This document shows positions 26,572 through 35,956 of a stretch of 64,000 bases of DNA, piece after piece. Numbering within the stretch: position 1 is the stretch's first letter; each line of letters starts with the position of its first letter. Under the pieces are notes generated by a model. It was not told the origin of the DNA. It made no database searches and worked only from the letters and a program-made list of their open reading frames with translations. The stretch covers positions 7,783 through 71,782 of the forward strand of contig CAZMJP010000001.1 in assembly GCA_964566895.1 (NCBI GenBank), in the 5' to 3' direction. Made by a program: the position numbers and the translations under genes. The DNA is from CAZMJP01 sp964566895. Its GTDB lineage: Bacteria > Patescibacteriota > Patescibacteriia > UBA2591 > UBA6264.

Positions 26572-27456
26572 TTACAGAGGTTCAACCTCTGTATTTTTTA
26601 ATACTTTAAAATAATCCCACTGGGAATTAATCGACAACCCCCATTCCTGAGGTAAAATTCCATGAAAATCAGAACCGGCGGTAATTATTAAGCCTGATTC
26701 TTTGGCAATTATTTGCCAATGTTCTATTTGTTGCCAAGAATGATGAGAAGAAATCGCCTCTATCCCGTCCAAGCCCATATTCTTCAAATCAACAATTAAA
26801 GCATTGTCTTTCCAGGAAAGACTTACTCCGGGATGGGCCAGAATTGTTTTTCCTCCCGCTTGTTTAAGCAAGGCGATAGCTTGGTCGACGGGAATCGTTG
26901 TCTCTGGACAAATTGAATGTCCTCCGTAGATTGAATGGCTGTTTTTAATAAAATACTTAGCTATAATTTCGGTAATCGGAATGATTTTACCGGGAAACCA
27001 ATCAAAATCTTTTTTAATTCGTGCCCAATTCCTAGGGCTCTTTTTTAAAAAATTCGCCAAATGAACCAACCCTAAATAAGAAGCATTTGTCTCAAAAATC
27101 TCTTTTTCTCGCATTTCCCAGCCCTCGTTTTGTAAAATTTCAATCGCTTTTTTTATCCGAGGGATACGCTGTTTTTGAAGACCTTTCAAAACTGAATTTA
27201 ATTTTTTGTCTTCTAAATCAAATCCATAGCCCAAGAGATGAAGATGTTTATCCCTAAAACGAGTGTAAATTTCCACCCCGGGAATAACTTTCAGCCCGAT
27301 TTTTCCCCCTTGCTTTAAAAACTCCTTAACTCCATCAAGACCGTTGTGGTCTGTTAAGGAGACAACTGAAAAACCGGCCAATTTCATTTTCTTAGCCAAC
27401 TCTGACGGAGAATAAACCCCGTCAGAATAATAAGAGTGAAGATGTAAATCAATCAT
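26572..27456 (-). CDS. PHP-domain metal-dependent phosphoesterase
   Basis: A 294-residue PHP-domain protein. The metal-binding motifs DLHLHSYYSDG at the N-terminus, SLTDHNG near residue 35, and later HLLGYGF, LAHPGVSL and GSDFHG are all present. The family hydrolyses phosphate esters, and close relatives act as 3',5'-nucleotide bisphosphatase or 5'-3' exonuclease on short RNA (RNase AM/YciV group). Length fits that group. The stop overlaps a hairpin terminator of the convergent LysM-CHAP gene, so the last codons also form that stem. Which substrate is used here cannot be told from the sequence. Confidence 0.9.
   Translation of the reverse strand: MIDLHLHSYYSDGVYSPSELAKKMKLAGFSVVSLTDHNGLDGVKEFLKQGGKIGLKVIPGVEIYTRFRDKHLHLLGYGFDLEDKKLNSVLKGLQKQRIPRIKKAIEILQNEGWEMREKEIFETNASYLGLVHLANFLKKSPRNWARIKKDFDWFPGKIIPITEIIAKYFIKNSHSIYGGHSICPETTIPVDQAIALLKQAGGKTILAHPGVSLSWKDNALIVDLKNMGLDGIEAISSHHSWQQIEHWQIIAKESGLIITAGSDFHGILPQEWGLSINSQWDYFKVLKNTEVEPL
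26575..26598 (+). terminator. Terminator of the LysM-CHAP gene embedded in the PHP gene end
   Basis: The inverted repeat cagaggttcaacctctg (26575-26591) followed by TATTTTTT makes a stem with a T-tract in the plus direction. The same bases on the minus strand encode the final residues Glu-Val-Glu-Pro-Leu of the PHP protein. Confidence 0.7.
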
Positions 27457-27526
27457 AAATAGTAATTAAAGGTAACTATATATATTGCCCCGCCCTTTCA
27501 AAGATCCGCCTAACCGGATAATTAAT

Positions 27527-28558
27527 TTATAACGACATTAATTCTCTCAATTTTTGTTCTGCTTCGATTAGTAATCTCTTTATCCCCATTGCCTTATTCT
27601 TCTCATTTGGTTCAATAAACCCCAAAATAGCCGCCATTTCCAACATCTTTTGAATTTCAAAATAAAGCAAGCGGCTTTTCAACAAAGGAGATAAAGGGGA
27701 AACAAAATAACTTTTTAAAAAAACTTCTCTAATCCGCCGACCTTCTCTTATAAAACTCGGCGCATAATAACGAAACATAGAATCGTTCTGGGCTAAAAAT
27801 CCTCCCACGTCTTCCAATGGGTCGCCCAAAAAAGCTGCGCCGAAATCCATAATCTTAAAATCATTTTCCCCGACTTTTACCACGTTTCCCCAATGAAAAT
27901 CTCCATGAACTATACTCGTTTTCCCCTTGCTTCTTCCTAAAAAGCGGCGGGGAGAAAACCGCCAAAGTTCTTTTAAAAGCCGACTGAACGCGGGATAGAA
28001 ATCCGGAGCACACTTCCTGATTAAAAAAAACCAATGTCGGCGCTCTTCTTTTTCCTCCCGGATGGTTTTAAGCGGCAAAAAATGAGGTTTTTTAGAAATT
28101 CGATGGATTCGATTTAGACATCCGGCTATTAAACCAACAAATTTTAAATGCTCGTTTATCCGCTTTTGAGAAAGTAATTCTTCAAAAGAAACGCCCGGCG
28201 CTTCCGAATAAAAAAATATATTTAAAGGTTTAAAATAATCCAAAGGCAAGAGGACTCTTTTCCCTAGCCCAGACTTTCTTAAATAATTAAGAATCTGCCA
28301 CTCCCTTTGGGGAGCGTCTTTGCATCCATTTATCTTAGCCCGAATAGTCTTTTTCTCTTGATCAGTAATCACCTCATACTTTAAGCTCATATTTCTGAAT
28401 TTATTTCGGAAATTTCTGACTAAATGAATCTTCAAATCAACCAACTTTTCTCCGTCTCCTAAAAATCTATGTCTTCTTTTTTGAAAAACCGAAAACATCT
28501 GGTTCCTGTCTAAAGACTTCATTGTGTCTACTTTGTGACGGATTTTAATAAATATCAT
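27527..28558 (-). CDS. Aminoglycoside-phosphotransferase-fold (APH-like) kinase
   Basis: A 343-residue protein of the APH/choline-kinase fold. The Brenner motif IVHGDFHWGNVV near residue 220 and the metal-binding IMDFGAAFLGDPLEDVG near residue 238 are intact. It is likely a small-molecule or sugar kinase and not an antibiotic-resistance gene: it overlaps the upstream GH57 gene by four bases (ATGA), tying it to the alpha-glucan cluster, where a maltokinase-like or other sugar kinase role would fit. Substrate unproven. Confidence 0.82.
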   Translation of the reverse strand: MIFIKIRHKVDTMKSLDRNQMFSVFQKRRHRFLGDGEKLVDLKIHLVRNFRNKFRNMSLKYEVITDQEKKTIRAKINGCKDAPQREWQILNYLRKSGLGKRVLLPLDYFKPLNIFFYSEAPGVSFEELLSQKRINEHLKFVGLIAGCLNRIHRISKKPHFLPLKTIREEKEERRHWFFLIRKCAPDFYPAFSRLLKELWRFSPRRFLGRSKGKTSIVHGDFHWGNVVKVGENDFKIMDFGAAFLGDPLEDVGGFLAQNDSMFRYYAPSFIREGRRIREVFLKSYFVSPLSPLLKSRLLYFEIQKMLEMAAILGFIEPNEKNKAMGIKRLLIEAEQKLRELMSL

Positions 28559-30609
28559 AAACGAGTCGTCAATATTTGAGGGACGAAGCCCGACACCTTA
28601 AATTTAAAACCCTGTCCTTGCTCGGTCAATCGATAAACAATTTGGGCAACTAATTCGCCTTGTTTGTTTTTTTTGAAAAAAACAGGAGACCACTTGTTTC
28701 CCTCGGACAAAATGGCTAACTTTAACCACTTACCTTGATAAGTGTCATTATTTTTTAAAAGTTTTAAAAAACTGCTTATCAAACTGCTCGAACCGACTCT
28801 TATTTTTATTTTTTTACCTCCATATTGATAAAAACACTGACCCGGCTGATGAAAACTCCCCCTTTGTTTAAACTTTATCAGACTCATCGCGTCCCAACCA
28901 TATTCGCCTAACCAATATTCTATCTCCTTTGAAGGAATCTCGCAAAGATAAAAATTATTATAATTGTCCCAAGAAAACCCCAGAGGATGTTCTTTTTTGT
29001 TCTTTTCTTTAAACGCTTTCCTGATTTCATTAAATAACTGTTTTGGCTGCTTCTTCCTAAACTTTTCTTGTTTAAAACCAATAAAATGCTTTTTGGCAAA
29101 TTTCGAAAATTCCCCCGGCGCATGCTCCCAATAATCTTTTAAAGATGGAATAAACCGCGTCCGGCGCAGGTCGTCAACCACATGCAAAACGTCATAAACA
29201 TCCAGACCACTTTTCAATTTATAAATCGCGTCTCTCCATTTAATCGCTTTCTCAAACTCCCGGTCTTTAACTGCCTTATCCATCTCGTTCTCAAATTCCA
29301 AAATTATGGAATTAAACTGGCCGGCTAAAACCCTTTTTTGATAAGGTCGTTGCTTAACTGTCTCAAGGGCTTGTTGATAAGCCCGCCGGATTTTCCCGCT
29401 TCTTTGCCGCTCGAAAGCCAAGTCAATAATTCGGCGGTAGTATTCTTCGGCTCTTTTTTTATTTTGTAAAGAGACGCCGGGAATCGACAAAACCACATCT
29501 TTTAAGATAAAAGCCCCTTGTTCAATCATCTCCAAAGACCACCAAGGTTTGGCCGAAGCCCACCAAAATTGGTCGGATTGTAAAGCTCGGTCTAATTTCT
29601 CCCTTATCTCCTGATAAGCGGGCGACTCCTTGCTTAAATTATTTACCAAGTCAATGGTGAAATAAACAAACTCCCATTGCTGATGATGAATTGGATTCTG
29701 GGGGTGGCGCCAAAGAGTGAAAGAATGCTCTTTTTCTTTTCCCAACCAAAAATCCTGTTCTTCAGAAGACCAGGTACTATTTCTGGGTTCAATTGATTCT
29801 CCAACGGCAAATTTTTGGACTAAATCAGAGACAAAAACCTTACTAATCTTTCTGTCGCTATATATTTGAAAAAGAAAGTTCCCCAGACCTGGCCGGTGGT
29901 GACCAAATGTCTCCGCATCCATAACGGTCAAAACATAACTATCCTTTTTAATTTCCTCCTCTCCGATTTCTTGAATAAAAGACTTGAAATGGCGAACGAT
30001 GGCTGAAAGAATTAAAACGCTAATTCTTTTATTGCGAAAAACTACTTTAAAATCAGGGATATCTTTAATGTTGTATATTTTTTTAAAATCTGGTTTCTCC
30101 GGGCTGGCCAATTCTTCAGCCAAAATCCATCCAAACCCGCATTCCTTGGCTATTTGAGCCACTTCTTTATTATAAGCCAATTCCGGCGAAAAAAAACCTC
30201 GAGGCCGCCAAAACTTGCCAAAGTATTTTTTATTCGTCTCCTCATTAAGCTCAATTTGCCTTTTAATCTCCTGTTTCGGCAAAAGAGGCAAGAAAGGATG
30301 ATACTTCACTCCGCCGGTGAATTCAATCTGGCCTCTTTTGGCAAACGTTTTGATATTTTCAACAACATCTGAATAACCATTTTTGACTAATAATTCGGTT
30401 AATCCGGCGTTAATATTAAGAGTGATTTTCATTTTTGGATTAAAAGACAACCCGCCAATAACTTGACGGTAGCTTTCATTGACAATTCTCTCTAAAATAT
30501 CCGCCTGCTGATTATATGGCTGATAAAAGTGCAAAAAAAATCCCCATTTCATCCCGTTAGAGACGGGGAGCTTCAGTTTCCGTGAATTAGTTTGTCGTTG
30601 ATTTGTCAT
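28555..30609 (-). CDS. GH57-family glycoside hydrolase/glucanotransferase with extra C-terminal region
   Basis: A 684-residue protein. The catalytic barrel opens with WGFFLHFYQPYNQ, and keeps the likely nucleophile Glu in GFFSPELAY near residue 143 and the likely acid Asp in TVMDAETFGHH near residue 231, both hallmarks of GH57 amylases and 4-alpha-glucanotransferases. After about residue 440 there is a charged helical region and a C-terminal part that are not typical of simple GH57 enzymes. The longest start (30609) overlaps the upstream stop by 23 bases and has a GAGAAGA site; an ATG at 30550-30552, where the conserved barrel begins, is also plausible. Probably makes, trims or transfers alpha-glucan chains. 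Confidence 0.85.
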   Translation of the reverse strand: MTNQRQTNSRKLKLPVSNGMKWGFFLHFYQPYNQQADILERIVNESYRQVIGGLSFNPKMKITLNINAGLTELLVKNGYSDVVENIKTFAKRGQIEFTGGVKYHPFLPLLPKQEIKRQIELNEETNKKYFGKFWRPRGFFSPELAYNKEVAQIAKECGFGWILAEELASPEKPDFKKIYNIKDIPDFKVVFRNKRISVLILSAIVRHFKSFIQEIGEEEIKKDSYVLTVMDAETFGHHRPGLGNFLFQIYSDRKISKVFVSDLVQKFAVGESIEPRNSTWSSEEQDFWLGKEKEHSFTLWRHPQNPIHHQQWEFVYFTIDLVNNLSKESPAYQEIREKLDRALQSDQFWWASAKPWWSLEMIEQGAFILKDVVLSIPGVSLQNKKRAEEYYRRIIDLAFERQRSGKIRRAYQQALETVKQRPYQKRVLAGQFNSIILEFENEMDKAVKDREFEKAIKWRDAIYKLKSGLDVYDVLHVVDDLRRTRFIPSLKDYWEHAPGEFSKFAKKHFIGFKQEKFRKKQPKQLFNEIRKAFKEKNKKEHPLGFSWDNYNNFYLCEIPSKEIEYWLGEYGWDAMSLIKFKQRGSFHQPGQCFYQYGGKKIKIRVGSSSLISSFLKLLKNNDTYQGKWLKLAILSEGNKWSPVFFKKNKQGELVAQIVYRLTEQGQGFKFKVSGFVPQILTTRL

Positions 30610-31876
30610 AATTAATCTTCTCGTTTTTCAACTTTTTCAGCGCCGGAAAAACTATGCTTTTCAAGGCTTGCCTTGAATATTGATAATCCGGTTTCCAGTC
30701 CCGTTTGGCAAAATAATGCCAACCAACGCAGGAGTGAAGAGCAGGCAAAGTCCATTTTAATAAATCTCTAAATTTTTTATCTTTAATCGCTCTTTCTAAT
30801 CCGCCCCCTTCTTTAATTTTTTGCTGGAAGACCTGATTAAACTCTTTAATCAACCCCTGCCATTCAATCATTCTTTTCTTCCTAAATGGTTTGCACCGCC
30901 GCCAAATTCTTCCCTGTTTACTCGGCTGCCACCAAGGAAAAGGATTTTTAGGAATTGATTCCATATCCCAAGAACCCGGAATAATTTTGTTAACGGAAAT
31001 AACCTTCGCTTTCCCCCAATTAACCTGACTGGGAAGACGAAAATCTATCCGGTCTTTCAACTTTAAAAAATTGCCAATGTCCTTAATAACCCGCCCGCCG
31101 ACAGCCATACTTATTTTTCTTAAACCCTTTTTTGAACCGGCGTTTTCCCAATCCCTCATCAAAATAAAATTACTTTTATCAAGATATTCCAAAATCCGCA
31201 AAAATATTTTAGGGGAATGAACTGCCCGGCGGGCTTGAGCCCAAACAAGGTCTTTGGGTAAATGCTTCGGTCGCCTGATATATCTCGGTTTTCTTCTATA
31301 GTCCTCGGCGTTCATAAACAAATCTTTAAGCAAACAATTAAAAACCGCCGCCTTTTGAAAACCATCTTTGAATCTTATTTTTACAAATTCGTTAAAATTA
31401 TATCTGCCAATAACTTTATCCGGAATCAGCAGAGTTAAATCGGGACAAACTTGATGAATTACTTTTAGGGTCCGCTGATCAACCGCTCCTTCCGGCGGCC
31501 AAAACCAAGTCACCTTACCAAGATATTGCTCAACCGCTTGCCTGTCTAAAATAATCTGCGTTTTAATTAAATCGCTGCTTAACATCGGCAAAACCGGATG
31601 GGTATAAGCGCTGATACCAATTTCAATCTTCCCTTTTTGATTGGCGATTTTCAAATTCTTAATTGTTTCTTTGGCTAAATCCCTTATTGGCTTTTTGGCT
31701 TTCAGCCAGGATTCGATGGTCCAACCCTGAAGTTGAACGGCTCGAGGAATTAAACCCTTTTTCATTGCCAAAGAAGTGGGTAAAAACTTGTCTTTAAGGT
31801 TTTTCTTAATCCATTTAGGGATGAAAACTAATGGATCAAATGGCTGATAGCCATGAATGAAATCATAAATGATCAT
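30587..31876 (-). CDS. Divergent GH57-like (deacetylase/amylase superfamily) protein
   Basis: A 429-residue protein beginning MIIYDFIHGYQPFD. It lacks a clean GH57 signature but keeps the overall pattern: an HP pair in SAYTHPVLPML near residue 90, a Glu in WFWPPEGAVD near 125, and an Asp in LMRDWENAG near 235, which could be the metal or catalytic residues of the wider GH57/GH38/polysaccharide deacetylase barrel. It lies between two better GH57 genes, overlapping one by 23 bases, and is most likely a duplicated and diverged member of the same module. Activity unknown. Confidence 0.75.
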   Translation of the reverse strand: MIIYDFIHGYQPFDPLVFIPKWIKKNLKDKFLPTSLAMKKGLIPRAVQLQGWTIESWLKAKKPIRDLAKETIKNLKIANQKGKIEIGISAYTHPVLPMLSSDLIKTQIILDRQAVEQYLGKVTWFWPPEGAVDQRTLKVIHQVCPDLTLLIPDKVIGRYNFNEFVKIRFKDGFQKAAVFNCLLKDLFMNAEDYRRKPRYIRRPKHLPKDLVWAQARRAVHSPKIFLRILEYLDKSNFILMRDWENAGSKKGLRKISMAVGGRVIKDIGNFLKLKDRIDFRLPSQVNWGKAKVISVNKIIPGSWDMESIPKNPFPWWQPSKQGRIWRRCKPFRKKRMIEWQGLIKEFNQVFQQKIKEGGGLERAIKDKKFRDLLKWTLPALHSCVGWHYFAKRDWKPDYQYSRQALKSIVFPALKKLKNEKINYDKSTTN

Positions 31877-31932
31877 TCTCGCGGTGTTATCGTGTTATAA
31901 TGATTGATGATTTCCGCCCTGATATTTTTTTG

Positions 31933-33189
31933 TCACTTTATTTTTTCCAGACTCTTTCTCCTTTCTAATTCATTAAAAATATCTCGAGCTATTTTTATGA
32001 CCCTGTTTTTAGATCCGGGATTAAGACTTTTTTCTAATAACTGACTAATTTGGACAAAATCCCGCGTCCCCCTTTTAATAATTCCCGGGCTCCACCAAGG
32101 ATTAGCCGAAGCCCACCAGTACTGATCGCTGGCCAAAGCTCGGTCAAAAAGATTTCTCGCCTTTTTATAATTCGCGTCCTTTTGGCAAGACTTCATTATC
32201 CTCAATAAGGTATCGGTTAAACGCCATTGCCATTGGTGAACCTGATTCCGGGGATGACGCCAAAGCGGATAGGGAATATCTTCTTTTAAATCTTTTACTT
32301 CAGTCGACCAGGTTGAAATTAACGGTTCAACTTCAATCACAGGTCTTGTTGGCAAAAATTTAAGGTATTCGGAATAGGTGACGGTTTGGATACCCGGCTG
32401 ATTTAAAATCTCCCTCCAAATCTCAATTAAATATTTGTGGTGATGACCTAAATTCTCCCCGTCAAAAGAGGTGACCAAAAATCTGTCTGACCGCTTATCT
32501 TTCTTAATCGCTGAAAAAAATTTATCCATCCCCCTATCCTTTGGAAAACTTGCCTGTCCCAGCTGGTCGGAACTATTTTGAACAGGGGAGAGAGAGTCTA
32601 ACCATTGCCCAAAAAAAAGCAAACTCAGGCCCCGGTTGCGAAAAATCACCTTAAGTTTTTTCTTTTCTTGGTTTGGGAATAAACCTTTTATCTCATAACT
32701 CCGGTCAAACAAAACCCGGCCGAATCTCCCCTGATAAGCAATTTCATCTAAAACAATCCATTCATACCCTAAGTTTTGAATAATCTTGGCTGTTTTTTGA
32801 TCATAAGCCAATTCCGGAAGGAAAAATCCCTTTGGCCTCGGCCGCCAGATTTCGCCAAAACATTTTTGATTTAAAGCCTCATTAAGTTTTACTTGCCGAA
32901 TTACTTCCGACTTTGGCAAAAATGGCAAAATGGGGTGATATTTTGCCGAACCGACTAATTCAATCTGACCCCGGTTGGCCAATCTCTTAATCCGATTAAG
33001 AATTTTTTGATGACCACATTTAAGCAGCTGTTCGGTCAAGCTGGCGCAGATATTTAAACTAATTTTTACCTTCGGCAACGCCTCCAAAACAAACAAAATC
33101 CGCCCATAAGACTCCCTGACTACTTTGTCAATAATTTTTCTTTTTTGAAACGGCGGCTGATAAATGTGCAAAAGATTTGCCCAAAGCAT
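31933..33189 (-). CDS. GH57-family glycoside hydrolase
   Basis: A 418-residue GH57 protein opening with MLWANLLHIYQPP. The nucleophile Glu appears in GFFLPELAYD near residue 124, and the Asp in TSFDGENLGHHHK near residue 243. This is close in layout to the first half of the 684-residue protein, so the two are probably paralogs. Family members include alpha-amylase, amylopullulanase, 4-alpha-glucanotransferase and branching enzyme. Next to glycogen synthase, a chain-transfer or branching role is plausible. It starts 36 bases after the GlgA stop, in the same direction. Confidence 0.9.
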   Translation of the reverse strand: MLWANLLHIYQPPFQKRKIIDKVVRESYGRILFVLEALPKVKISLNICASLTEQLLKCGHQKILNRIKRLANRGQIELVGSAKYHPILPFLPKSEVIRQVKLNEALNQKCFGEIWRPRPKGFFLPELAYDQKTAKIIQNLGYEWIVLDEIAYQGRFGRVLFDRSYEIKGLFPNQEKKKLKVIFRNRGLSLLFFGQWLDSLSPVQNSSDQLGQASFPKDRGMDKFFSAIKKDKRSDRFLVTSFDGENLGHHHKYLIEIWREILNQPGIQTVTYSEYLKFLPTRPVIEVEPLISTWSTEVKDLKEDIPYPLWRHPRNQVHQWQWRLTDTLLRIMKSCQKDANYKKARNLFDRALASDQYWWASANPWWSPGIIKRGTRDFVQISQLLEKSLNPGSKNRVIKIARDIFNELERRKSLEKIK

Positions 33190-33224
33190 AGGCGCCTTTC
33201 TTAATTATTATCTCTTTCGCTCTA

Positions 33225-34706
33225 TTACTTCTCTTTTTTTATTTTACGAATTGCCTTTCTGTACAAAGTGGCATATTTCTTAGCCGGCAGTTTCCATGAA
33301 TACGATTCTTGCATGGCTCGACGAACTAATTTTTTCCAGACTTTCTGGCGTTTATAATTTTCTAAGGTCCTAGCAATGGCAAACAATAAACTGCGGGATT
33401 CGTAAGAAGTGAAAACAAAACCGTTACCTCGGCCAGTCTTAGGATTATAATTACTGACTGTATCCATTAATCCGCCAACTGCATGAACAATGGGGACGGA
33501 GCCATAACGCAAACTTTTAAGCTGGGAGATGCCGCAGGGTTCAAAACGCGAAGGCATTAAGCAAATATCCGAGGCCGCAAGAATTTTTCTATCCATATCT
33601 TCCCGAAACGGAGAAATAAATAACAGTCTCTTCGGGTGCTTTTTAGCCACCGCCCGAAAAAGATCGGCATATACTCCTCTGCCACTGCCAACAATAGCAA
33701 TTTGTAAATCCAATTTTAACAAAAGATAATCCAGGATATTAACAATTAATTTAAAACCTTTTTGCTCGGTCAATCGGTTGGTCAGTCCAATTAAAGGAGT
33801 GTCCGGGCTAACCTTTAAACCATACTTCCTTTGTAAAAGGACTTTATTTTCAATTTTTTTATCCAATGAGTCAAGATCATAATTAACATAAACATCTTTG
33901 TCAAATTTGGGATTAAAGACGGTATAATCAATACCGTTAACAACGCCAAAAACATCACGTTTCCGGCCGCGCAAATAACCATCCAAACCATTGCCAAATT
34001 CTGGAGTCAAAATTTCTTGAGCGTGACGCACGCTTACGGTATTGATAATATCACTATAAAGAATCCCTCTCTTGGTGAAATTAATCCACTTTATTTTTTT
34101 AAAATCCTCCGGCGGCAAATTTTCTCCCTTGTCTATTTTTTCCGGCGGAATTTTCCACCAATCTTTCGGCCCTTGAAAAAGTAAATTATGAATAGTAAAA
34201 AGAACGGCTACGCCCTGCAATTTAGGGTCGTCCTTATACTTAATTTTTAAATAATTAGGAATCAAACCGGCGTGCCAATCATGGCAGTGAATAATCTGAG
34301 GCTCAAACTTCAAAATTTTAATCAACTCAAGAGCGGCCAAATCAAACAATAAAAATCTCAAGCCATTATCTGAATAATTGTACAAATACTGACTTCCTTT
34401 ATAGCGAGAACCAAAAAGCTTCTCCTGACAGACAAAAAAAACCGGATAATTATCCGGACACATTATTTTTTTAAAACCAAACTTATAAATCTTGCCGGCG
34501 AACTCTAAAGATAATTTCTTGTTTAAATTCTCTAAGGGCCAATTTTTCTTTCTAATAAAACCATAATAAGGAGTAATGACCATTACTTTATGGCCTAATC
34601 TTCGCAATGATCGGGACAAAGATCTAACCACGTCAGCTAAGCCGCCGCTTTTTGAATAAGGCGATATTTCAGAGCTGACATGAACAACACGTAAGGGTCT
34701 AACCAT
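33225..34706 (-). CDS. glgA: Glycogen/starch synthase
   Basis: A 493-residue GT5 glycosyltransferase that adds glucose from ADP- or UDP-glucose to a growing alpha-1,4-glucan. The family's N-terminal donor-binding motif KSGGLADVV is near residue 19, followed by PYYG. The C-terminal Rossmann half has GLTNRLTEQKG near 315 and the substrate-binding PSRFEPCGISQLKSLRYG near 395. Length is typical. It is the first gene of the glycan module on this strand and co-oriented with three GH57 genes. No GlgC is visible, but galU (48164-49030) could provide UDP-glucose. Confidence 0.96.
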   Translation of the reverse strand: MVRPLRVVHVSSEISPYSKSGGLADVVRSLSRSLRRLGHKVMVITPYYGFIRKKNWPLENLNKKLSLEFAGKIYKFGFKKIMCPDNYPVFFVCQEKLFGSRYKGSQYLYNYSDNGLRFLLFDLAALELIKILKFEPQIIHCHDWHAGLIPNYLKIKYKDDPKLQGVAVLFTIHNLLFQGPKDWWKIPPEKIDKGENLPPEDFKKIKWINFTKRGILYSDIINTVSVRHAQEILTPEFGNGLDGYLRGRKRDVFGVVNGIDYTVFNPKFDKDVYVNYDLDSLDKKIENKVLLQRKYGLKVSPDTPLIGLTNRLTEQKGFKLIVNILDYLLLKLDLQIAIVGSGRGVYADLFRAVAKKHPKRLLFISPFREDMDRKILAASDICLMPSRFEPCGISQLKSLRYGSVPIVHAVGGLMDTVSNYNPKTGRGNGFVFTSYESRSLLFAIARTLENYKRQKVWKKLVRRAMQESYSWKLPAKKYATLYRKAIRKIKKEK

Positions 34707-34750
34707 AAGAATACTTGCGTTAAAAAATAAAGATAGGATATTAAGAACCT

Positions 34751-34764
34751 GCCTGCCGGCAGGC
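34751..34764. repeat. GC-rich palindrome (REP-like) between glgA and the GH15 gene
   Basis: gcctgccggcaggc is a perfect 14-base palindrome, with further cctgcc and ggcctgccg copies around it (34747-34783). It stands out as a short GC-rich island in an AT-rich spacer, as dispersed REP-like elements do. Confidence 0.7.
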
Positions 34765-34812
34765 GCTGGCCTGCCGCCCCTGCCACTCTACCTTAAATAA
34801 AACAAATAGTCT

Positions 34813-35925
34813 TTATATATATCCCAAATAATGACTAGCGATAACAAACATAGAGTGAGACCAAGCCAAAGGGTAAATCCCTTTTCTAAAATCGTCAAAA
34901 ATTTGCTCTGGGATATAATCTTTATATCCGTCTTGATTCAATCTTCTTAAAACCCAAAGATAGTAATTAAGAGCCTTAGTTTTATCGCCGGCTAAAAACC
35001 AAACAATAGCCAGCCAAAAGTTAAGGACGGGCCACACTCCTCCTCCTTCCTGGGCTGAACCTTCGCCGTCGTAATAATCAAACTGATAACGATGAACTCC
35101 GCCGTTAATAACTATTTTTTCTTCAATTTTTTTAATCATATTAATCATCTCTTCGCTTTTTGGATCATAAATTTCAAACGGCCAAGATAAACCCAATAAA
35201 GAGGCATCAACGTTTTTATCGTTAATTCGGCCGAACATTCGATAAAAATATTGATTTTTCTTATGATAAGCTCTTTTAATCTGCTCAATCATCTGCTCGG
35301 CTACCTTTTTCCAAATAGAATTTGATAAAATCTCGCAAGCCAGCAAGAGCCCTCTGGCGCAAGCGGCCAGAGAATAGGTAAAATTATTTTCCATCGTCGC
35401 TGAGGTATGGCGGTGCGTTTCTTCCCAAATGTCCACTGTATGAATGCTAAAACATGTCTTATCCCAATAATTAACAAGCCCGTTTGCTAACTGCTCAATC
35501 AAATCTTTAAATTCCAGCGCCTTTTTTAAATCCTTTTGATAATGATGATAAACGGCCCAAAGGACTGCCCCGGACTGGTCAGGTTGAAATGTTGTCCCCA
35601 TACTGCCGATCCGACCATTGGTGGCATAGTTGGCATAAAGAATTCCGCGGCGGGCAAAATCTTGGGGATACTCTTCCAACCACTGAAAAAACGGTTTTTG
35701 AATGGGAATTTTTAAAATATCAGCCGCGACGCAGACAAAAGCGGCATCCCGCGGCCAAACCCAACGATAGTTAGCCGCTTCTCGGTGAACGTAAGATTTA
35801 TCAATATTAACCGCGACAATCGCCCCATTTTCTAAAGCACAATCTTTAACGACCTCCCGCGAAGTTTTAATAAGTTGATCTATTTGGGCTTTCAAAGCCA
35901 ATCTATGAGAATTTCTTCTTACCAT
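34813..35925 (-). CDS. GH15-family glucoamylase-like glycoside hydrolase
   Basis: About 370 residues from the ATG at 35923-35925. GH15 signature NYRWVWPRDAAF occurs near residue 50, the general acid Glu in DIWEETHRHTSATMENN near 165, and the closing motif DYIPEQIFDDF...PLAWSHSMF near the C-terminus. It removes glucose from alpha-glucan ends. The N-terminal beta-sandwich of full-length bacterial GH15 enzymes is missing, so only the (alpha/alpha)6 barrel is present. A longer start at 36021 would overlap ruvC by 65 bases and was not chosen. No signal peptide, so it acts in the cytoplasm, likely on the polymer made by GlgA. Confidence 0.9.
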   Translation of the reverse strand: MVRRNSHRLALKAQIDQLIKTSREVVKDCALENGAIVAVNIDKSYVHREAANYRWVWPRDAAFVCVAADILKIPIQKPFFQWLEEYPQDFARRGILYANYATNGRIGSMGTTFQPDQSGAVLWAVYHHYQKDLKKALEFKDLIEQLANGLVNYWDKTCFSIHTVDIWEETHRHTSATMENNFTYSLAACARGLLLACEILSNSIWKKVAEQMIEQIKRAYHKKNQYFYRMFGRINDKNVDASLLGLSWPFEIYDPKSEEMINMIKKIEEKIVINGGVHRYQFDYYDGEGSAQEGGGVWPVLNFWLAIVWFLAGDKTKALNYYLWVLRRLNQDGYKDYIPEQIFDDFRKGIYPLAWSHSMFVIASHYLGYI

Positions 35926-35956
35926 ATAAGCTAAAATAACGCTTGGTTTAACATTC

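Noticed and set aside
27527..28558. Antibiotic-resistance aminoglycoside phosphotransferase
   Set aside because: Only the general fold motifs match. Tight coupling to alpha-glucan genes makes a metabolic kinase more likely.
31880..31905. Repeat ataacac/gataacac as a regulator-binding site
   Set aside because: Short and AT-rich; a loosely similar string near 58675 is not enough to call a site.
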